Shown: positions 1 through 6,018 of the stretch, piece after piece
Layout of the letters: every line of letters starts with the position of its first letter
Position numbering within the stretch: the stretch's first letter is position 1
Source: an uncultured Lachnospiraceae bacterium
GTDB lineage: Bacteria > Bacillota > Clostridia > Lachnospirales > Lachnospiraceae
Direction: 5' to 3'
DNA length: 6,169 nucleotides
Assembly: GCA_946611525.1 (NCBI GenBank)
Contig: CAMODS010000083.1
Span: 1-6,169 of the forward strand
Position numbers and translations under genes: made by a program
Notes under the pieces: generated by a model
What the model saw: only the letters and a program-made list of their open reading frames with translations
The model's database searches: none
What the model was told of the DNA's origin: nothing

Positions 1-353
1 CACCGGGAGAGTTCGAACTTTATCAGGGGCGTAAATACAAGGTTTACTGCGGCATGGGTTCTATCGCCGCCATGGAAAACGGCTCCAAAGACCGCTACTT
101 CCAGGAGGATGCTAAAAAGCTGGTTCCCGAAGGAGTAGAGGGACGTGTGGCATACAAGGGATCGTTAGAGGACGTGGTGTTCCAGATGATCGGAGGTATC
201 CGTTCGGGAATGGGCTACTGTGGATGTCCCACTATCCCCGAGCTGCATGAGCGCGGACGCTTTGTAAAGATCACCGCCGCATCTCTTAAGGAGTCGCATC
301 CCCATGATATCCATATCACCAAGGAGGCTCCGAACTACAGCGTAGAGGAATAA
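1..353 (+). CDS. guaB: IMP dehydrogenase, C-terminal part (5' end outside window)
   Basis: This is the last 116 residues of IMP dehydrogenase, which oxidises IMP to XMP with NAD+, the committed step of guanine nucleotide synthesis in the cytoplasm. The reading frame is open from base 3, so the gene starts upstream of the window. The visible part covers the mobile flap and C-terminal end of the TIM barrel. It contains YQGRKYKVYCGMGS, then GSKDRYFQ with the Arg-Tyr pair that activates the catalytic water, then KLVPEGVEGRVAYKG, GGIRSGMGYCG, and the C-terminal ESHPHDIHITKEAPNY segment, whose ESH region contributes to the K+ site in known structures. The match to the family is close through to the usual C terminus, so the 3' end is intact. 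ATG 54 is an internal methionine, not the start. The CBS domains, if present, lie outside the window. Transcription probably ends at the hairpin at 431-484. Confidence 0.97.
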   Translation, partial: PGEFELYQGRKYKVYCGMGSIAAMENGSKDRYFQEDAKKLVPEGVEGRVAYKGSLEDVVFQMIGGIRSGMGYCGCPTIPELHERGRFVKITAASLKESHPHDIHITKEAPNYSVEE

Positions 354-364
354 TAGAATATATA

Positions 365-376
365 TCACTCTGAGCG
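365..376 (+). repeat. Fragment of the GTCATTCTGAGCG repeat
   Basis: TCACTCTGAGCG matches the 5' half of the full repeat copies nearby (TCATTCTGAGCG) at 11 of 12 bases. It lies 17 bases upstream of the first full copy and is probably a decayed copy. It is short, so chance cannot be excluded. Confidence 0.4.
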
Positions 377-381
377 ACCTT

Positions 382-414
382 GTCATTCTGAGCGCAGCGA
401 AGAATCCTCTTCGC
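382..414 (+). repeat. Interspersed hairpin repeat, copy 1
   Basis: The 25-base core (382-406) reads GTCATTCTGAGCG followed by CAGCGAAGAATC and is identical to copy 2 at 433-457. Just past the core the sequence folds back: GCGAAGA (397-403) pairs with TCTTCGC (408-414) around a 4-base loop, giving a perfect 7-bp stem. No U-run follows, so this copy alone is not a standard terminator. Repeats with this wording occur between genes in many bacterial genomes; that statement is from general familiarity, not a search. Confidence 0.85.
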
Positions 415-430
415 CGGTTGAGGGATTTAC

Positions 431-484
431 ATGTCATTCTGAGCGCAGCGAAGAATCTTCCTGCGCCCGGAATGACATTTTTTT
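431..484 (+). terminator. Rho-independent terminator built on repeat copy 2
   Basis: Repeat copy 2 (433-457) forms the left arm of a long hairpin. ATGTCATTC (431-439) pairs with GAATGACAT (470-478). After a G-U pair, a G-C pair and one A-C mismatch, GCGCAG (443-448) pairs with CTGCGC (461-466). Past a bulged C449, GAAG pairs with CTTC around an AAT loop. Seven T residues follow (478-484), overlapping the base of the stem by one. This is the best candidate for the end of the guaB transcript, and it lies directly before the next promoter. The extended dyad also makes a terminator-like structure in DNA on the other strand, but no gene there needs one. Confidence 0.8.
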
Positions 485-485
485 G

Positions 486-513
486 TTGCTACAGTGTCCA
501 AATATGATATAAT
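486..513 (+). promoter_or_regulatory. Promoter of the EAL-like/HDOD gene
   Basis: A perfect -10 box TATAAT lies at 508-513, preceded by TGA at 505-507, which gives the TGn extended -10 element. A weaker -35 box TTGCTA (486-491, four of six consensus bases) sits 16 bases upstream. Transcription would start near 520, leaving a leader of about 38 bases before ATG 558. The promoter abuts the T-run of the guaB terminator, so the two transcription units are packed end to end. Type is housekeeping sigma (sigma-A). Confidence 0.75.
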
Positions 514-557
514 GTACGTGTGTGTGTTTGCGGGGTTGCTTGAAAGGAGAAGCGCAT

Positions 558-1781
558 ATGTTAGCAACACTGATTCCATTATTTGATCAGAAAATGATTG
601 TCAGGGGGTATTCGGTTTTTGCTCAGAGGGAGAACTATTTTTTAGATCCCATCAAGAGCGGGAGCGCGAGATTTGACGCAGCCACCGATATCCCGGGTAT
701 CAATGTCATCAACAGCATGGGACTTGAGACCTTAGTTGATGACCGCGAGGTGTTTGTTCCTGTATCTTATGTTTCTATTTTTTCGGATATCAGGAGTCAG
801 ACAGATGCACCAAAAGGCAGGATGGTTCTTTTACTTGACCACAATATCAAGCCTGAGGAGCAGTATATCAAGCGCATAGAGGAGCTTAGAAAGCAGGGCT
901 TCAGGTTTGCCATAAAGGGTATTCCCATGAACGAATATGGCGATTACAAGCCTATCATCGACCAGATGGATTATGTCTGCATGAACCATGAGAGACTCAA
1001 TATCCCCATGGCCAGAAAGCTTTTCAATACCATATATCCAAATGTCAAGCTTATTGCGGTCAATGTCAGCACCCAGGGAACATACGAGGATCTTAAGTCC
1101 ACAGGTGGCTTTGATCTGTACGAGGGCGAGTTCTTCCGTATGCCGGTTCATAGATCGGATACACAGCTGGCACCCCTCAAGGTTACATATTTAGAGCTTC
1201 TTAAGATAGTCAACAATCCCGATTTTGACCTGACTACCGCAGCGGATGTTATCGGACGCGACCCGGCTTTGGTTATCGAGCTTCTCAAGATGGTCAATCG
1301 TATGACTGTCAATTCCGGAGTCAACACAGTTCGCCACGCAGCTGCCATGTTGGGACAAAAGGAGCTTAAAAAGTGGATCAATACAGCTGTTACCAAGGAG
1401 CTTTGCTCTGACAAGCCCAGTGAGATCACCAGAGTATCTCTGCTTCGCGCAAGATTTGCGGAGGAGCTGGCACCTGTATTTGGCAAGGCGAATCTGTCAC
1501 AGGAGCTTTTCCTTATGGGACTTTTCTCCGTATTGGATATCATTCTGGACAAGCCCATGGAGGAGGCGCTGGATAGCATCAGCATCTCAAAGGATATCAG
1601 GGATGCATTGATAGACGGTTCAGGTGAGCTTTACGAGATCCTGAACTTCATCAAGGAATACGAGAATGCTTCATGGCAGGAGGTTAGCCGCCTCATGATC
1701 TTAAGCAACGTAGACATGGATGATGTTTACAATGTTTACCTCGGATCCCTGTCATGGTACAGAGAGCTTATCAGTCTGTGA
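558..1781 (+). CDS. YuxH-like signalling protein: degenerate EAL domain plus HDOD domain
   Basis: A 407-residue cytoplasmic protein of the YuxH type, which joins an EAL-like fold to an HDOD domain. ATG 558 is chosen as start because AGGAGA (545-550) lies 7 bases upstream; the GTG at 522 has no ribosome-binding site and adds only 12 unlikely residues. Residues 1-200 follow the EAL layout: an opening PLFDQKMIVRGYSVF and a closing YEGEFFRMP (188-196) in place of the usual QGYFFSKP. The catalytic signatures are lost: the EAL position reads LLLD (91-94) and the DDF metal-binding position reads IKGI (119-122). It is therefore unlikely to hydrolyse c-di-GMP, though it might bind a nucleotide or protein. 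Residues about 205-395 are HDOD, with NNPDFDLTTAADVIGRDPAL, MVNRM and AAAMLGQKELKKWI, then LFLMGLFSVLDIIL typical of this family. There are no signal peptide or membrane segments. It has its own promoter. Its cellular role cannot be told from the sequence. Confidence 0.88.
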   Translation: MLATLIPLFDQKMIVRGYSVFAQRENYFLDPIKSGSARFDAATDIPGINVINSMGLETLVDDREVFVPVSYVSIFSDIRSQTDAPKGRMVLLLDHNIKPEEQYIKRIEELRKQGFRFAIKGIPMNEYGDYKPIIDQMDYVCMNHERLNIPMARKLFNTIYPNVKLIAVNVSTQGTYEDLKSTGGFDLYEGEFFRMPVHRSDTQLAPLKVTYLELLKIVNNPDFDLTTAADVIGRDPALVIELLKMVNRMTVNSGVNTVRHAAAMLGQKELKKWINTAVTKELCSDKPSEITRVSLLRARFAEELAPVFGKANLSQELFLMGLFSVLDIILDKPMEEALDSISISKDIRDALIDGSGELYEILNFIKEYENASWQEVSRLMILSNVDMDDVYNVYLGSLSWYRELISL

Positions 1782-1784
1782 TAA

Positions 1785-1801
1785 AAGTGAAGCGAAGAAT
1801 C
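1785..1801 (+). repeat. Fragment of the interspersed repeat
   Basis: AAGTGAAGCGAAGAATC matches the 3' part of the repeat (GAGCGAAGCGAAGAATC, as in copy 3) at 15 of 17 bases. It starts 4 bases after the stop codon of the HDOD gene. The 5' GTCATTCT half is absent, so this is a decayed or partial copy. Confidence 0.55.
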
Positions 1802-1813
1802 TATATGAAATAT

Positions 1814-1843
1814 ACCGGGGGCTTTTTCAGGCTCCCGGTTTTT
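1814..1843 (+). terminator. Terminator-like hairpin in the hisS leader
   Basis: ACCGGGGGC (1814-1822) pairs with GGCTCCCGGT (1831-1839, with one G-U pair) around an 8-base loop TTTTTCAG, and a T-run (1839-1843) follows. This is the form of a rho-independent terminator. It may end the HDOD gene transcript. Only 3 bases separate it from the AGGAGG of hisS, so any hisS mRNA that carries its ribosome-binding site with a normal leader must start upstream and pass through this hairpin. It therefore either leaks or acts as an attenuator. The 76 bases between the two genes have no room for a T-box leader. Confidence 0.75.
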
Positions 1844-1857
1844 ACGAGGAGGAACAA

Positions 1858-3117
1858 ATGGCATTTAGTAAAAAACCGGTTAACGGCATGAGAGACATCC
1901 TGCCCTACGAGAGTCGTGTCAGGGATTACGTCACCGGCGTGATAAAGGACACTTACAGGAGCTTTGGTTTTACCCCTATTGAGACACCCTGCATGGAGTC
2001 CATCGGAAACCTCTCCGGCAAGCAGGGAGGAGAAAATGAAAAGCTGATCTTTAAGGTTTTAAAAAGAGGTGAAAAGCTGAAGCTGGCTGAGGCAAAGGAG
2101 GAGCTGGATGTGGTGGACTACGGTCTTCGATATGACCTGACGGTGCCCTTGTCCAGATTCTATGCGGCACACGGCAACGATCTGCCCACACCGTTTATGG
2201 CGCTTCAGATCGGAAATGTATGGCGTGCCGACCGTCCCCAGAGGGGCAGATACAGACAGTTTACCCAGTGCGATATTGATATTTTAGGCGATGCCACAAA
2301 CCTCGCCGAGATAGAGCTTATTACCGCTACCACTACCTGCCTTGGAAAGCTGGGCTTTAAGGGCTTTGAGATCCGTATCAATGACCGCCGGGTACTAAAG
2401 GCCATGGCTGCCTATGCCGGTTTTGCGGAGGATGATTATGATGAGGTGTTCATCTCCCTCGACAAAATGGACAAGATAGGCATAGACGGTGTAAAAAGCG
2501 AGCTGGTGGAGCGTGGCTATGATGAGGCCTCGGCAGACAAATATTTGGCATTATACAGTGAGCTTTCCGGTGAGAAGTCAGTATCCGGCGGCATGAAGCT
2601 TTTGGCTAAGAAGTTGGGAGAGTTTTTGCCAGAAGATGTAGTCAACTGGATGTGTGAGATCGCATCGGCGGTGGAGTCCGCCAAGGGCGCAGACTTTGAA
2701 CTGGTCTTTGATCCCACCCTTGTCCGCGGCATGAGCTACTACACCGGCACCATCTTTGAGATAGCCATCCCCGAGTTCGGAGGCAGCTGCGGAGGCGGCG
2801 GCAGATACGACGAGATGATAGGACGGTTTTTGGGACAGCAGGTTCCCGCCTGCGGTTTTTCCATCGGCTTTGAGCGCATCATTTTGCTTTTGATGGAAAG
2901 CAATTTCGTGGTTCCCGGAGATGAAAACCGGATAGCTTACCTCATAGATAAAAAGCTTCCGGCAGAGCGTATCTCCGAAGTGATGAAAGAGGCAGATGCC
3001 GCCCGCGCCGCCGGCGCACAGGTGCTGATCGTTCGTATGAACAAAAATAAAAAGCACCAGAAGGAGCAGTTGGCTGAGCAGGGATATACAGAATTCAAAG
3101 AATTTTTTGCGGATTAG
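1858..3117 (+). CDS. hisS: Histidine--tRNA ligase (HisRS)
   Basis: A class II aminoacyl-tRNA synthetase that activates histidine with ATP and charges tRNA-His. ATG 1858 is the start: AGGAGG (1847-1852) is 5 bases upstream, and MAFSKKPVNGMRDILP is a typical HisRS N terminus. Visible elements are the histidine/ATP site LRYDLTVPLSRF (from residue 90), motif 2 IGNVWRADRPQRGRYRQF (118-135), the histidine-specific LVRGMSYYTG (288-297), the glycine-rich GGSCGGGGRYD, and motif 3 CGFSIGFERI (332-341). Most bacterial enzymes read RGLDYYTG where this one reads RGMSYYTG, so the usual Asp is Ser293. The anticodon-binding domain after motif 3 is about 63 residues instead of about 95. It stops soon after the NKKHQKEQL segment, without the following strands that end in a VKDL-like motif. 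Total length (419) is still normal because other parts are longer. It is cotranscribed with aspS. Confidence 0.97.
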   Translation: MAFSKKPVNGMRDILPYESRVRDYVTGVIKDTYRSFGFTPIETPCMESIGNLSGKQGGENEKLIFKVLKRGEKLKLAEAKEELDVVDYGLRYDLTVPLSRFYAAHGNDLPTPFMALQIGNVWRADRPQRGRYRQFTQCDIDILGDATNLAEIELITATTTCLGKLGFKGFEIRINDRRVLKAMAAYAGFAEDDYDEVFISLDKMDKIGIDGVKSELVERGYDEASADKYLALYSELSGEKSVSGGMKLLAKKLGEFLPEDVVNWMCEIASAVESAKGADFELVFDPTLVRGMSYYTGTIFEIAIPEFGGSCGGGGRYDEMIGRFLGQQVPACGFSIGFERIILLLMESNFVVPGDENRIAYLIDKKLPAERISEVMKEADAARAAGAQVLIVRMNKNKKHQKEQLAEQGYTEFKEFFAD

Positions 3118-3126
3118 GAGGATAAA

Positions 3127-4932
3127 ATGGCTGAAAGTATTAGCGGTTTAAAGAGAAGTCACCGTTGCGCAGAGGTGACCACAAATGAAATAGGAAGTGA
3201 AGTGACCCTTATGGGCTGGGTACAGAAGCGCCGTAACTTAGGGTCTCTGATCTTCGTGGATTTAAGAGACAGAAGCGGCCTTATGCAGGTGGTTTTTGAT
3301 GAGCCTGTCATAGGCAGCGAGGGCTTTGAAAAGGCAGGCACTTTGCGAAGCGAATTCGTCATCGCCATCACCGGCAAGGTGCAAAAGAGGACTGCAGCAG
3401 TTAATGAAAAGCTCGCTACCGGTGAGATCGAGGTGATTGCCGAGAGCCTTAGGATACTTTCGGAGGCAGATACACCTCCCTTCCCCATAGAGGAGGATTC
3501 AAAGACAAAGGATGAGCTGAGACTTAAATACAGATATCTGGACTTAAGACGCCCGGACCTTATGAGCAAGCTGATGCTCAGATCCCGTGCAGTAGCTTCC
3601 GTAAGACACTTTTTGGAGGAAGAGGGATTCATCGAGGTGGAGACACCTATTTTGCAAAAATCCACACCTGAGGGTGCCCGGGATTATCTGGTGCCCAGCC
3701 GTATCCATCCCGGCAGTTTTTATGCGCTGCCCCAGTCCCCCCAGCTTTTCAAGCAGCTTCTTATGGTGTCCGGTTTTGACCGCTACTATCAGATAGCAAA
3801 GTGCTTCAGGGACGAGGATCTCCGTGCAGACCGTCAGCCTGAGTTTACTCAGATCGACCTGGAGATGTCTTTTGTGGAGCAGGATGATGTGATCGACGTG
3901 ACGGAGCGTCTTATTGCCAGGACCTTCAAGGAGACTCTGGGCGTGGATGTGCAGGTGCCCATTCCCCGTATGACCTGGAAGGAGGCTATGAACCGTTTTG
4001 GCTCCGACAAGCCTGATATGAGATTTGGCATGGAGCTTTGCGATATATCCGATGTGGTCAAGGGCTGCGGTTTCGGAGTCTTTACCGGAGCTATCGAGGA
4101 CGGCGGATCGGTACGCTGCATCACTGTCCCCGGTATGGGCGGCATTGCCAGGAAAAAGCTGGACAAGCTGACTGAGGAGGCTAAGGGCATGGGAGCCAAG
4201 GGGCTTTCATATATCACCATCGGTGAGGATGGCGCCATTGCAAAGTGCAGCTTCGCAAAGTTTGTGACGGAGGACGAGCAGGCGGCTATAGTAAAGGCAG
4301 CAGGGGCAGGCGCCAATGACCTGATCCTTATCGCAGCCGACCGCAACAAGATCGTCTGGGAGGTTCTCGGCAGCCTGCGCTGTTCACTGGCAGCTGAGCT
4401 TTCACTTTATGATGAAAAGGAATTTAAGTTCCTTTGGGTAACCGACTTCCCGGTATTCGAGTGGTCCGATGAGCAGGGCAGATACCTGGCCATGCATCAT
4501 CCCTTTACCATGCCGGCAGAAGAGGATATCGACATTATCAATACGGACAAAAAGGGCGAGGCACGTTCCATCGCCTATGATATAGTATTAAACGGCACAG
4601 AACTTGGTGGCGGAAGTGTCCGTATCCATAGGGATGATGTTCAGGAGAAAATGTTTGAGGCTCTGGGCTTTACACCTGAGCAGGCTCATGAGAGGTTCGG
4701 GTTCCTTTTGGATGCCTTCCGCTATGGTGTACCCCCTCACGCAGGGCTGGCCATCGGTCTGGATCGTATGATCATGCTCATGACAGGCGCGGACTCCATC
4801 AGGGATGTTATCGCCTTCCCCAAGGTAAAGGATGCGTCGGATCTTTTGACCGACTGCCCTGCACCCGTGGATGCAAAGCAGCTTGAGGAGCTGTATATTT
4901 CGGTAACAGAAGACGAACGAAGTGAAGTCTGA
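3127..4932 (+). CDS. aspS: Aspartate--tRNA ligase (AspRS), bacterial type
   Basis: A class II synthetase that charges tRNA-Asp; 601 residues, the usual size for the bacterial form with its GAD insertion. An N-terminal OB-fold anticodon-binding domain (about 1-110) contains GWVQKRRNLGSLIFVDLRDR. Motif 1 is FLEEEGFIEVETPIL (162-176), followed by STPEGARDYLVPSR. Next are SPQLFKQLLM and motif 2 FDRYYQIAKCFRDEDLRADR (from 217, ATP-binding Arg228). The GAD domain spans roughly 290-420. Then come MHHPFT (456-461), GGGSVRIH (494-501) and motif 3 GLAIGLDRM (540-548, Arg547). Leu38 in RRNLGS matches the E. coli enzyme, which charges only tRNA-Asp, so a discriminating enzyme is likely (inference). AGGAGG (3116-3121) overlaps the hisS stop, and the gap is 9 bases, which suggests translational coupling. 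The last residues, DERSEV, are encoded by bases resembling the local repeat. Confidence 0.98.
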   Translation: MAESISGLKRSHRCAEVTTNEIGSEVTLMGWVQKRRNLGSLIFVDLRDRSGLMQVVFDEPVIGSEGFEKAGTLRSEFVIAITGKVQKRTAAVNEKLATGEIEVIAESLRILSEADTPPFPIEEDSKTKDELRLKYRYLDLRRPDLMSKLMLRSRAVASVRHFLEEEGFIEVETPILQKSTPEGARDYLVPSRIHPGSFYALPQSPQLFKQLLMVSGFDRYYQIAKCFRDEDLRADRQPEFTQIDLEMSFVEQDDVIDVTERLIARTFKETLGVDVQVPIPRMTWKEAMNRFGSDKPDMRFGMELCDISDVVKGCGFGVFTGAIEDGGSVRCITVPGMGGIARKKLDKLTEEAKGMGAKGLSYITIGEDGAIAKCSFAKFVTEDEQAAIVKAAGAGANDLILIAADRNKIVWEVLGSLRCSLAAELSLYDEKEFKFLWVTDFPVFEWSDEQGRYLAMHHPFTMPAEEDIDIINTDKKGEARSIAYDIVLNGTELGGGSVRIHRDDVQEKMFEALGFTPEQAHERFGFLLDAFRYGVPPHAGLAIGLDRMIMLMTGADSIRDVIAFPKVKDASDLLTDCPAPVDAKQLEELYISVTEDERSEV

Positions 4933-4933
4933 T

Positions 4934-4950
4934 TGGTTTGCTGCGAACCA
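4934..4950 (+). other. Small hairpin between aspS and the hpt gene
   Basis: TGGTTTG (4934-4940) pairs with CGAACCA (4944-4950, one G-U pair) around a 3-base CTG loop. It lies just after the aspS stop. No T-run follows, so it is not a standard terminator. It might be an mRNA processing or stabilising element; function unknown. Confidence 0.4.
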
Positions 4951-4951
4951 T

Positions 4952-4970
4952 CGAGCAAAGCGAAGGATCT
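4952..4970 (+). repeat. Fragment of the interspersed repeat
   Basis: CGAGCAAAGCGAAGGATCT matches TGAGCGAAGCGAAGAATCT at 16 of 19 bases. Like the fragment after the HDOD gene, it lacks the GTCATTC half. It sits between aspS and the next ribosome-binding site. Confidence 0.5.
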
Positions 4971-4987
4971 TATGAAAGGAGAGAAGA

Positions 4988-5332
4988 ATGACAGTCAGAG
5001 AATGCTATGATCTCATAGGTGATTATGACCGGGTGTATGCCTGCTTTCATAATGATGAAAAGATCGCCAAGTTTTTAAAAATGTTTCTGGAGGATGAGAA
5101 TTATAAAAAGCTCTCCGAAGCCCTTCCTGCAGGGGATGCGCAGGCGGCATTTTTGGCAGCCCATACCCTAAAGGGCGTCTGCCAGAATCTGGCGATGGAT
5201 GATCTTTACAATGCGGACGTGCAGGTGACGGAGGCTTTGCGCGGCAACGATCTGGCCAAGGCCAGGGAGCTCTTCCCGGATCTAAAGAGGGAGTACGAAA
5301 ACGCCGAGAACGCCATCCGCGGCCTGGAGTGA
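4988..5332 (+). CDS. Stand-alone Hpt (histidine phosphotransfer) protein
   Basis: A 114-residue cytoplasmic protein made almost wholly of one Hpt domain. The segment AAHTLKGVCQNLAMDDL carries the family signature HxxKG, with the phosphate-accepting His59, Lys62 and Gly63. The rest is predicted to be mostly helical, as expected for the Hpt four-helix bundle. Such proteins carry phosphate between response-regulator receiver domains in multistep phosphorelays, and have no kinase activity of their own. The start at ATG 4988 is supported by AAAGGAGAG (4974-4982), 5 bases upstream. It follows aspS by 55 bases with no clear terminator, and its stop is one base before queH, so it probably belongs to the hisS-aspS transcript. 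No sensor kinase or response regulator is in the window, so the partners are unknown. Confidence 0.87.
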   Translation: MTVRECYDLIGDYDRVYACFHNDEKIAKFLKMFLEDENYKKLSEALPAGDAQAAFLAAHTLKGVCQNLAMDDLYNADVQVTEALRGNDLAKARELFPDLKREYENAENAIRGLE

Positions 5333-5333
5333 T

Positions 5334-5945
5334 ATGAACAAACCAGATTATATGGGCATGCTGGATGCCATCATAGAGGAAAACAAAAAGACCGGGACCG
5401 TTCCCCGGGTGCTTTTACACAGTTGCTGCGCGCCATGCTCAAGTTACTGTGTACAGGTACTGTCGGAGGCTTTTTATGTCACGGTCTTTTACTATAATCC
5501 AAACATCTATCCCGATGAGGAATATGAGCACAGGGTTAGGGAACAGGAGAGATTCTTGTCCGAGTTTCCCACAAAGTATCCCGTGAAGTTTATCGAGGGA
5601 GACTTTGAAAAGGACAGGTTTTATAATGAGGTGGCAAAGGGCCTTGAGTCCGAGCCGGAGCGGGGAGCGCGGTGCGTAAAATGCTTCAAACTGCGACTTG
5701 GCGAGACCGCAAAGCTGGCAGCCCGGGAACATTTTGATTATTTTTGCACCACACTTACCATCAGTCCCCAAAAGGATCCGGTACTTTTGAACACCATCGG
5801 AAACAAGCTTGGGCAGGAGTACGGCGTACCCTTTTTGCCCTCGGAGTTTCGCAAGCGTGAGGGCTACAAGCGCTCCACGGAGATCTCCCGCGAGTACGGC
5901 ATGTACCGCCAGGACTACTGTGGGTGTGAATACTCGGTCAGATGA
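5334..5945 (+). CDS. queH: Epoxyqueuosine reductase QueH
   Basis: A 203-residue protein of the QueH (formerly DUF208) family, which reduces epoxyqueuosine to queuosine at position 34 of tRNAs for Asp, Asn, His and Tyr. It is unrelated to the cobalamin-dependent QueG that does the same reaction in other bacteria. Family motifs are clear: LLHSCCAPCSSYC (Cys31, 32, 35, 39), FYYNPNIYPDEEYEHR, GARCVKCFKLRL (Cys114, 117), FDYFCTTLTISPQKD, FRKREGYKRS, and the C-terminal MYRQDYCGCEYS (Cys196, 198). The paired N-terminal cysteines and the CxxC supply ligands to the iron-sulfur centre in this family. Length is normal and all conserved cysteines are present, so it should be active. The start lies one base after the Hpt stop; only a weak GGAG (5326-5329) precedes it, so translation probably depends on coupling to the Hpt gene. 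Confidence 0.95.
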   Translation: MNKPDYMGMLDAIIEENKKTGTVPRVLLHSCCAPCSSYCVQVLSEAFYVTVFYYNPNIYPDEEYEHRVREQERFLSEFPTKYPVKFIEGDFEKDRFYNEVAKGLESEPERGARCVKCFKLRLGETAKLAAREHFDYFCTTLTISPQKDPVLLNTIGNKLGQEYGVPFLPSEFRKREGYKRSTEISREYGMYRQDYCGCEYSVR

Positions 5946-5951
5946 ACTGCT

Positions 5952-5983
5952 GTCATTCTGAGCGAAGCGAAGAATCCCTTCGC
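5952..5983 (+). repeat. Interspersed hairpin repeat, copy 3
   Basis: The core (5952-5976) matches copies 1 and 2 except for one base (GAGCGA instead of GAGCGC). As in copy 1, the 3' end folds back: GCGAAG (5967-5972) pairs with CTTCGC (5978-5983) around AATCC. It starts 6 bases after the queH stop. The following sequence has no T-run, so it does not look like a complete terminator. Confidence 0.85.
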
Positions 5984-6018
5984 AACAAATTATGAAGTAA
6001 TCTTTTAGATTCCGTTAC

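Noticed and set aside
382..457. Two identical 25-base repeats 51 bases apart, resembling a minimal CRISPR array
   Set aside because: Only two copies are adjacent, a third lies more than 5 kb away, each folds with its own flanking arm, and no cas genes are present. It is a dispersed intergenic repeat.
516..526. GTGTGTGTG run near the transcription start of the HDOD gene
   Set aside because: Too short (about five TG units) to argue for phase variation.
522..557. Upstream GTG start for the HDOD gene
   Set aside because: No ribosome-binding site precedes it, it would start at or next to the predicted transcription start, and the added residues do not resemble the family. ATG 558 has a well-placed AGGAGA.
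1720..1857. Longer N terminus for HisRS from an ATG at 1720
   Set aside because: It overlaps the HDOD gene in another frame and reads through the hairpin; the AGGAGG and the conserved N terminus place the start at 1858.
1782..1857. T-box leader for hisS-aspS
   Set aside because: The gap is 76 bases, without a stem I, specifier loop or the conserved T-box sequence; only the terminator-like hairpin is present.
3159..4349. Long minus-strand open frames opposite aspS (also opposite guaB, the HDOD gene, hisS and queH)
   Set aside because: They lie fully opposite strongly conserved genes, have no recognisable domains, and are the expected shadow of the coding strand.
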